In this document: positions 14,578 through 19,512 of the stretch, piece by piece
How positions within the stretch are numbered: the stretch's first letter is position 1
How the letters are laid out: the number at the start of each line of letters is the position of its first letter
NCBI GenBank assembly: GCA_002479215.1
Contig: DLME01000044.1
Coordinates: 1-19,512 of the forward strand
Direction: 5' to 3'
Origin: Syntrophaceae bacterium UBA7544
GTDB taxonomy: Bacteria; Desulfobacterota; Syntrophia; Syntrophales; Smithellaceae
Length of the DNA: 19,512 nt
Notes under the pieces: generated by a model
What the model was told of the DNA's origin: nothing
Database searches by the model: none
Seen by the model: only the letters and a program-made list of their open reading frames with translations
Position numbers and translations under genes: made by a program

Positions 14578-15423
14578 ATGACCGCTACGCGAAAAATTCT
14601 TATTCCTACCGATGGCTCCGCCAACAGTCTCACGGCTTTGGAATATGGAATTTATATCGCCCGTAAACTTAACGCCTCTTTAATTGGTCTTTACGTTCTG
14701 GACGTGAATTTGATCCAGGGTCCGATGCTTACAGATATTTCCGGCTCCGTCGGAATGCCGCCTTACGACGGTTTCTTTGACGCAGTGGAAACATCTCTTA
14801 ACGAAAAAGCGGATTTTATATTAAAAGCTTTCCGTCAACGTTGTCAAGAATCAGGAATCAATGCTGAAGTGAAAAAAACGATTGGTAAAATCAATCAAAT
14901 AATCATCGAAGAATCTCAAAGTGCCGATTTAATTCTGATGGCAAAAAAGGGTGAACACTTTCACTTAAAGGAAGGCGGGCTTCTTGGTTCAGTGGCCGAA
15001 GCCGTTGTCCGCAATTCGGGGAAACCGGTGCTGATCACTCCCGAAACTTTCCTGGAAATAGAAAGCATGGGGCTTGCTTATGACGGCAGCGATCCGGCTG
15101 CAAAAGCTTTAAAACTTTCTTTGAAATTATCCGAACAAGCTGTTTGGCCGCTGACAGTTGTGGTCATTTCCCCTGACGCTCAAAAATCAGCTGCACTCAC
15201 CACCGAAATAGAGGATATTGTAGAAGCACAAAACGCTGATTGCGCAGTAATCATTTTGCAGGGCAAGGAAGGAGAAGAAATAATTAAGTTTATAAAAGAA
15301 GGTTCCGTGGAATTAATGGTCATGGGAGCTTATGGTCATAATCGTCTGCGCGAATTGCTTTTGGGCAGTACTACTTCCTTCGTTCTCCGCAAAAGCCATA
15401 TCCCTGTCTTGCTCACGCACTAA
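14578..15423 (+). CDS. universal stress protein with two UspA domains
   Basis: A 281-residue tandem Usp protein. Domain 1 (about 4-150) begins RKILIPTDGSANS with Asp12. Domain 2 (about 160-281) carries the intact ATP-binding signature GAYGHNRLRELLLGST (G250-x2-G253-x9-G263-S/T). In domain 1 the corresponding segment AKKGEHFHLKEGGLLGS lacks the first glycine and has a longer spacer, so only domain 2 is likely to bind ATP. The role is stress survival and protein protection, not closely defined in the family. ATG 14578 is chosen because residues before it (from an in-frame TTG at 14554) are not part of the fold. It is probably in an operon with the MORN-repeat gene and ends 14 bases from convergent surE. 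Confidence 0.9.
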   Translation: MTATRKILIPTDGSANSLTALEYGIYIARKLNASLIGLYVLDVNLIQGPMLTDISGSVGMPPYDGFFDAVETSLNEKADFILKAFRQRCQESGINAEVKKTIGKINQIIIEESQSADLILMAKKGEHFHLKEGGLLGSVAEAVVRNSGKPVLITPETFLEIESMGLAYDGSDPAAKALKLSLKLSEQAVWPLTVVVISPDAQKSAALTTEIEDIVEAQNADCAVIILQGKEGEEIIKFIKEGSVELMVMGAYGHNRLRELLLGSTTSFVLRKSHIPVLLTH

Positions 15424-15437
15424 TTGTATTCTTTACT

Positions 15438-16202
15438 CTAAAGCTCTTTATCCAGAACCATTTGTTGCAATGTGTCCAGCAAATCGTATCTGGTTAAATC
15501 GTATTGAATAGGTGTTATTGTGATAAAGCCGGAGGCCAGGGCTGCAACATCCGTATCTTCATTTCGTTCCTTGGATGAATATTCACCGGAAATCCAATAA
15601 TAAGTATTTTCTCTTGGATCTACGCGCTTTTCAAAAGTTTCGACAATATTGTTTTTGTTTTGCCGAACAACTACGACCCCTTTAATTTTCTCAGGGGGAA
15701 GGCAGGGAATATTAACATTAATTGCACTGCCTTTAAGCTCTGGATTGTTTAAGATTAACCGGGTCATCTTGCGGGCAAACTTGGCGGCATAGGTAAAATC
15801 AGCTTCCTTATGGGTATCGAGGGAAACAGCCAATGAGGGAACGCCCATGATTACCGCTTCTGTTGCCGCGGATACTGTGCCCGAATAAAGGACATTTATG
15901 CCCGCGTTAGATCCCCGATTAATGCCCGACACAACCATGTCCACCGGCTTTTCTGCTAACTCTTTGATACCTATTTTGACACAATCCGCCGGCGTACCAT
16001 AAACAGCATAGCCTAAAAATTTCCCGTTTTTTGTAGCGCGGCGTACCATCAGGGGACGAAAAATGGTAATAGCATGTCCTACGGCACTCTGTTCAATTTC
16101 CGGGGCAACAATTAAACAATCCGCCTCATGGGAAAGTTCGTCATAAAGAGAGCTTAAGCCTTTGGCATATATTCCATCATCGTTGGTAAGTAAAAAACGC
16201 AT
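15438..16202 (-). CDS. surE: 5'/3'-nucleotidase SurE
   Basis: A metal-dependent phosphatase that removes phosphate from nucleoside monophosphates, linked to stationary-phase survival. At 254 residues it is full length. Metal ligands and active-site motifs are all present: LLTNDDG (Asp8, Asp9), APEIEQSAVGHAI (Ser39), GTPADCVKIGI (69-79) and VSGINRGSNAG (Asn95), followed by YSGTVSAATEA. No good ribosome-binding site precedes ATG 16202. It lies 46 bases after the lipoprotein gene and is probably the last gene of that operon. In many proteobacteria surE sits with pcm, nlpD and rpoS; that is not the case here. Confidence 0.95.
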   Translation of the reverse strand: MRFLLTNDDGIYAKGLSSLYDELSHEADCLIVAPEIEQSAVGHAITIFRPLMVRRATKNGKFLGYAVYGTPADCVKIGIKELAEKPVDMVVSGINRGSNAGINVLYSGTVSAATEAVIMGVPSLAVSLDTHKEADFTYAAKFARKMTRLILNNPELKGSAINVNIPCLPPEKIKGVVVVRQNKNNIVETFEKRVDPRENTYYWISGEYSSKERNEDTDVAALASGFITITPIQYDLTRYDLLDTLQQMVLDKEL

Positions 16203-16248
16203 ATATTTTTACTATTATTGATCCCAATAAATATAATTAGTTACGATA

Positions 16249-17529
16249 CTATTTTACCTGTTCCAATTTTCCGTTTTTAACTCTCAATATAAAAGGAGTT
16301 TTTTGAGCAACTCTATCTGAACCAAAAGATATATTTCCCGTTGCACCCTTATAATTTTCCACTTTTATCAAAGCATTAATGAATTCTTGGCGCGTTTGAA
16401 TGTCTTTATTTTCCAAGACATGAAAGATTATTCCGGCCGTATCATAAGCCAGCGCCTCGATACTTTCCGGATCACGGCTATAAGCCGTGTAATAAACATC
16501 GACAAAATCGTTTGTTTCCGGATAAAAACTATTGGCAAAAAAACTGTCGGCAAAAACAGCTCCTTCCAGATAATCCGCACCTTTCTTCAGCAAATACGGT
16601 GAATTCCATAAGCTGGCGCCCAGAAGTTTAATACCTTTAACATCATAAAAAGCAAGTTGGGAAGTTATCATCCTGACTCGCCGATACGAATCGGGAATAA
16701 ATAAAGCCTCAAAATCAAGGGCTAATTGAGTTTTTGCTTCCGTTTTTTTAGAAGACATTTTTTTTGCAGCGCTGATAAGATTACCGGTTACTTTATTAAT
16801 TTCTTCCGTAAAATCCGTTTGATCCTTATTATAAGGTATTGCCCTTTCCACTTTACCTCCTATGAGCGCTGCTTCCGCACGGAAAATTTTAACCATTTCC
16901 TCCCCATAGTCATCTTGAGGATATAAAATAGAAAATATTGCACAGTTCAAATCATCCAAGGCATATTTAACTACAGCCCTGATTTGTTGGGTAGGCGTCA
17001 AGAAGTGCTGGAAGACATATTCGCTTAAGGAGGTGATTCCTTCTTTGGAGGTTATTAGGACTATTGGAACTTCCCACTTATTAGCTTCACGGGCAGCTTC
17101 GATAGCTTCCTCTGTTCCAGTAACAGCAACAATCGCCATAACATTTTCAGTATTGGCCAAATGTTCTACGGCCGCTCTTGCTCCTTCCGGCAAACCGTGG
17201 GAATCTTCCGCAACAACTTTCCACAACGTTTTATTTTCCCCGTCGAACATACCCGCGGACAGCAAAATTGCATCCAATGCTTTGCTTCCTAAATCAGCAT
17301 GTTGCCCGGATAGAGGCAGCACACACCCTAAAGTATAGCGATTATATTTGACCAACGGAGGTTTCACTGGGGGAAGTATGGCCTCCGGCGGCTTTACTTC
17401 TGATGGTTTTACTTCCTCAGGCGGGCTCGGAACAGGTTCCTTAACAACGATTGTTGGCTGGGCGCAGCAGGCAATAAAAAAAATGAGCAGCAAAATAAAT
17501 ACTCTGGCCAAAATTCGATAATTCTTCAT
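16249..17529 (-). CDS. lipoprotein with type 1 periplasmic-binding fold (Leu/Ile/Val-binding or LpoA-like)
   Basis: A 426-residue exported lipoprotein. The hydrophobic signal ends in a lipobox-like FFIACC (Cys21, with a further Cys22). A Pro/Glu/Lys-rich linker (about 27-60) follows, then a Peripla_BP_6-like domain starting YTLGCVLPLSGQHADLGSKALDAILLSA (62-89). Later come VPIVLITSKEG, FSILYPQDDYGEEMVKIF and ALAYDTAGIIFHVLENK. The long proline linker and lack of nearby permease genes make a transporter component less likely than an LpoA-type activator of penicillin-binding proteins or an orphan sensor protein; sequence alone does not decide. Its start overlaps the stop of the upstream nuclease gene (ATGA), indicating coupled translation. 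Confidence 0.85.
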   Translation of the reverse strand: MKNYRILARVFILLLIFFIACCAQPTIVVKEPVPSPPEEVKPSEVKPPEAILPPVKPPLVKYNRYTLGCVLPLSGQHADLGSKALDAILLSAGMFDGENKTLWKVVAEDSHGLPEGARAAVEHLANTENVMAIVAVTGTEEAIEAAREANKWEVPIVLITSKEGITSLSEYVFQHFLTPTQQIRAVVKYALDDLNCAIFSILYPQDDYGEEMVKIFRAEAALIGGKVERAIPYNKDQTDFTEEINKVTGNLISAAKKMSSKKTEAKTQLALDFEALFIPDSYRRVRMITSQLAFYDVKGIKLLGASLWNSPYLLKKGADYLEGAVFADSFFANSFYPETNDFVDVYYTAYSRDPESIEALAYDTAGIIFHVLENKDIQTRQEFINALIKVENYKGATGNISFGSDRVAQKTPFILRVKNGKLEQVK

Positions 17530-18128
17530 TTTGCCTCCTTCATAATTGTCAGCATATAATCACGGGCGCGTTGGGCCAATTCAGGATTGTCTAATAAAAT
17601 TGATATTTCATTATTATACTTCATAGCCGCTTGTGTAAGATTATGGCTGCCCAGAATAACCAGCCGCTGATCGATCACGATTAGTTTTGTATGCGTCGTC
17701 CTTTTCGGTGTATCACAAAACGCTTCCATCCCTTTTGCTTTTAAAAGCTCGACAGTCTGCTGATTTTCAGAATCAAGTTTATGATCACGGCCACCGGTAT
17801 TTCCCAAAATCACTATAACTTTTACACCTCTTTTGACAGCACTCAGCAAATGTGCCAAAACTTTGTCAGGATAACTTTCACTTTTTACTCCAGCTTTAAA
17901 TAAAAAGAAAGCCATTAATATTTCGTTTTGAGCTTCATCAATTGTCGTTATCAAAGCCGGTAAATAATCCCTGTTTTTTAAAAGAACCGCAGTACATTCA
18001 GACTTATTGCTTGGAATTGACGAATTTACTTCCGCCGCAATAGCCTTGGAAAATTCTGCCATCCCCGAAAACATACAACAGGAACATGCTATAAGAATTA
18101 TTTTTCGTACAAATGGAAAACAACCCAT
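17526..18128 (-). CDS. secreted PLD-family nuclease/phosphodiesterase (single HKD motif)
   Basis: A 200-residue protein with a Sec signal (basic residues then hydrophobic 9-22, likely cut near AIAAE at about 31). One phospholipase-D motif is present: HTKLIVID (His146, Lys148, Asp153) followed by GSHNLT (160-165) and Glu174. Small single-motif members of this family (Nuc-like endonucleases) work as dimers that join two HKD motifs. A DNase or phosphodiesterase of the cell envelope is therefore likely, with phospholipase activity less so. GGTGAGG precedes ATG 18128. It is first gene of a tight unit with the lipoprotein (4-base overlap) and surE; nuclease plus nucleotidase would suit use of external nucleic acid. 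Confidence 0.88.
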   Translation of the reverse strand: MGCFPFVRKIILIACSCCMFSGMAEFSKAIAAEVNSSIPSNKSECTAVLLKNRDYLPALITTIDEAQNEILMAFFLFKAGVKSESYPDKVLAHLLSAVKRGVKVIVILGNTGGRDHKLDSENQQTVELLKAKGMEAFCDTPKRTTHTKLIVIDQRLVILGSHNLTQAAMKYNNEISILLDNPELAQRARDYMLTIMKEAK

Positions 18129-18182
18129 AGTTACCTCACCTATCTTGCATTTTATAATATATTTCTTAACGGGTCGACATAT

Positions 18183-18220
18183 AAAAAAGCCCGAAACTGG
18201 AATCCAGTTTCGGGCTTTTT
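18183..18220 (-). terminator. intrinsic terminator after dnaK
   Basis: A perfect 17-bp stem, AAAAAGCCCGAAACTGG (18184-18200) with CCAGTTTCGGGCTTTTT (18204-18220) and a 3-base loop, stands 15 bases after the dnaK stop on the minus strand. The A/T ends of the stem supply the U-rich tail. The PLD gene begins 55 bases further on. Confidence 0.9.
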
Positions 18221-18234
18221 ACTTCAATTATTCG

Positions 18235-19512
18235 CTATTTTACTTCCTCAAAGTCGGCATCTACTACATCATCATCCTTTTTCCCCGACGCCTTCTGCCC
18301 GCCGCTTTGTTGCTGTGCTCCATCACCGGCAGTAGGACCACCTTGACCACCGGCGGTTTTTGCATACATGGCTTCCGCCAATTTGTGTGAAACATTCATC
18401 AATTCGTCCTGAGTCTTTTTGATGGCTTCAATATTTTCACCTTCCAGAGCTTTTTTCGCCTTGCTTATTGCCTCTTCGATTTTTGCTTTTTCCGCCGCAT
18501 CTACTTTATCGCCAAATTCTTTAATATTTTTTTCCACACTGTAAATCATGGAATCGGCCTGATTTCTCGCTTCAATTAATTCCTTGCGACGCTTGTCTTC
18601 CTCGGCGTGTTGTTCCGCGTCACGCACTAGTTTCTGAATTTCTGCTTCACTCAAACCGCTGGAAGCGGTGATTTTGATGCTCTGTTCCTTACCTGTACCC
18701 AGATCTTTTGCGTTAACATGCACGATACCGTTGGCATCAATATCAAAAGTAACTTCAATTTGAGGTACGCCGCGCGGCGCCGGTGGTATACCCACCAATT
18801 CGAAACGTCCCAAAGTTCTGCTATCGGAGGCCATCTGACGTTCACCCTGAAGCACGTGAATGCTCACCGCCGGCTGGTTGTCGGCAGCTGTCGAAAAAAT
18901 CTGGCTTTTCTTGCTGGGAATAGTAGTGTTTTTCTCGATAAGCCTGGTCATAACCCCGCCTAGAGTTTCTATACCCAAAGAAAGCGGGGTAACATCAAGT
19001 AGCAATACATCTTTCACATCGCCCGCCAAAACTCCGCCCTGAATTGCTGCGCCGACGGCCACAACTTCGTCCGGATTCACGCCTTTATGCGGTTCCTTGC
19101 CGAAAATTTCCTTCACCTTTTGCTGAACCCGCGGCATTCTGGTCATACCGCCGACCAAAACGACCTCGTCAATGTCCTTGTTTGTCAGATTGGCGTCTTT
19201 GATCGCAGTGCGGCAAGGTTCTACCACTTTCTGGATTAACTCTTCCACCAAAGATTCCAGTTTGGCTCTGGAGAGCTTAATGTTCATGTGTTTGGGGCCG
19301 GATGCATCGGCGGTAATGAACGGCAGATTGATATCGGTTTCCATCGTAGTGGAAAGTTCCATCTTCGCCTTTTCCGCCGCTTCTTTGAGCCGTTGCAGCG
19401 CCATTTTATCGTTTCTCAAATCAATGCCTTGATCTTTTTTAAATTCTGCGTCAAGAAAATCCATTACGCGCTGGTCGAAATCTTCACCGCCCAAATGCGT
19501 ATCGCCATTGGT
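18235..19512 (-). CDS. dnaK: chaperone protein DnaK (Hsp70), C-terminal part (partial, runs off the right edge)
   Basis: An ATP-dependent protein-folding chaperone. The last 425 residues are present, and the frame is open to the window edge, where it begins [20 protein letters not shown]. The rest of the ATPase domain includes [14 protein letters not shown]. It is followed by the linker [16 protein letters not shown], the substrate-binding domain ([33 protein letters not shown]), the helical lid, and a Gly/Gln-rich tail ending [13 protein letters not shown]. The EEVK ending is typical of bacterial DnaK. A strong terminator follows, so it is last in its transcript; dnaJ is not downstream within this window. 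Confidence 0.98.
   Translation of the reverse strand, partial: TNGDTHLGGEDFDQRVMDFLDAEFKKDQGIDLRNDKMALQRLKEAAEKAKMELSTTMETDINLPFITADASGPKHMNIKLSRAKLESLVEELIQKVVEPCRTAIKDANLTNKDIDEVVLVGGMTRMPRVQQKVKEIFGKEPHKGVNPDEVVAVGAAIQGGVLAGDVKDVLLLDVTPLSLGIETLGGVMTRLIEKNTTIPSKKSQIFSTAADNQPAVSIHVLQGERQMASDSRTLGRFELVGIPPAPRGVPQIEVTFDIDANGIVHVNAKDLGTGKEQSIKITASSGLSEAEIQKLVRDAEQHAEEDKRRKELIEARNQADSMIYSVEKNIKEFGDKVDAAEKAKIEEAISKAKKALEGENIEAIKKTQDELMNVSHKLAEAMYAKTAGGQGGPTAGDGAQQQSGGQKASGKKDDDVVDADFEEVK

Noticed and set aside
16249..17529. Complete branched-chain amino acid ABC transporter locus
   Set aside because: Only the binding-protein-like lipoprotein is present; neighbours encode a nuclease and SurE, and no permease or ATPase gene is in the window.

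Overview
The window looks like the chromosome of a free-living, Gram-negative, probably anaerobic bacterium. The best guess is a deltaproteobacterium (Desulfobacterota, Syntrophales-like). This rests on a sigma54/NtrC two-component system, a TrpB2-type tryptophan synthase, a c-di-AMP cyclase with RHTAA in its active site, a rubrerythrin-like protein and lipoprotein/Sec signals. The taxonomic call is inference; no rRNA or similar marker is present. All genes look like ordinary chromosomal ones. I see no insertion sequence, prophage, CRISPR array, tRNA or rRNA.

Left part (1-2820, minus strand): a trp operon, trpE-trpG-trpD, running off the left edge. It is preceded by a sigma70 promoter, a 25-codon leader peptide with four consecutive Trp codons, and two tandem intrinsic terminators. 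This is a textbook attenuation layout. Divergent from it (2953-4407, plus strand) is one gene fusing a CdaA-type diadenylate cyclase to a YbbR/CdaR-like part. It is followed by a decayed remnant of a corA magnesium-transporter gene and an intact ferritin-like (rubrerythrin-family) gene.

Middle part (5256-10619): a sensor kinase and NtrC-family regulator operon (minus strand). The upstream gap holds a GG-N10-GC sigma54-type promoter on the plus strand, a palindrome suitable as an activator site, and a non-coding stretch ending in an intrinsic terminator. I read this as a previously unnamed sigma54-dependent small RNA, probably controlled by the adjacent kinase/regulator pair. rarA (replication-associated recombination) follows on the minus strand.

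Right-centre (10620-13484, minus strand): trpB2 as a single-gene unit with its own, separate attenuator: a 20-codon leader peptide with three consecutive Trp codons, overlapping alternative hairpins and a terminator. So two unlinked trp transcription units in this window appear to use ribosome-mediated attenuation. Upstream lies a TudS-DUF1722 (RudS-like) gene lacking the usual SPSCG cysteine.

Right part (13882-19512): a MORN-variant repeat protein and a tandem universal stress protein (plus strand) converge on a minus-strand operon. That operon is a secreted PLD-family nuclease, a lipoprotein of the type 1 periplasmic-binding fold, and surE. The 3' part of dnaK, with its terminator, runs off the right edge.
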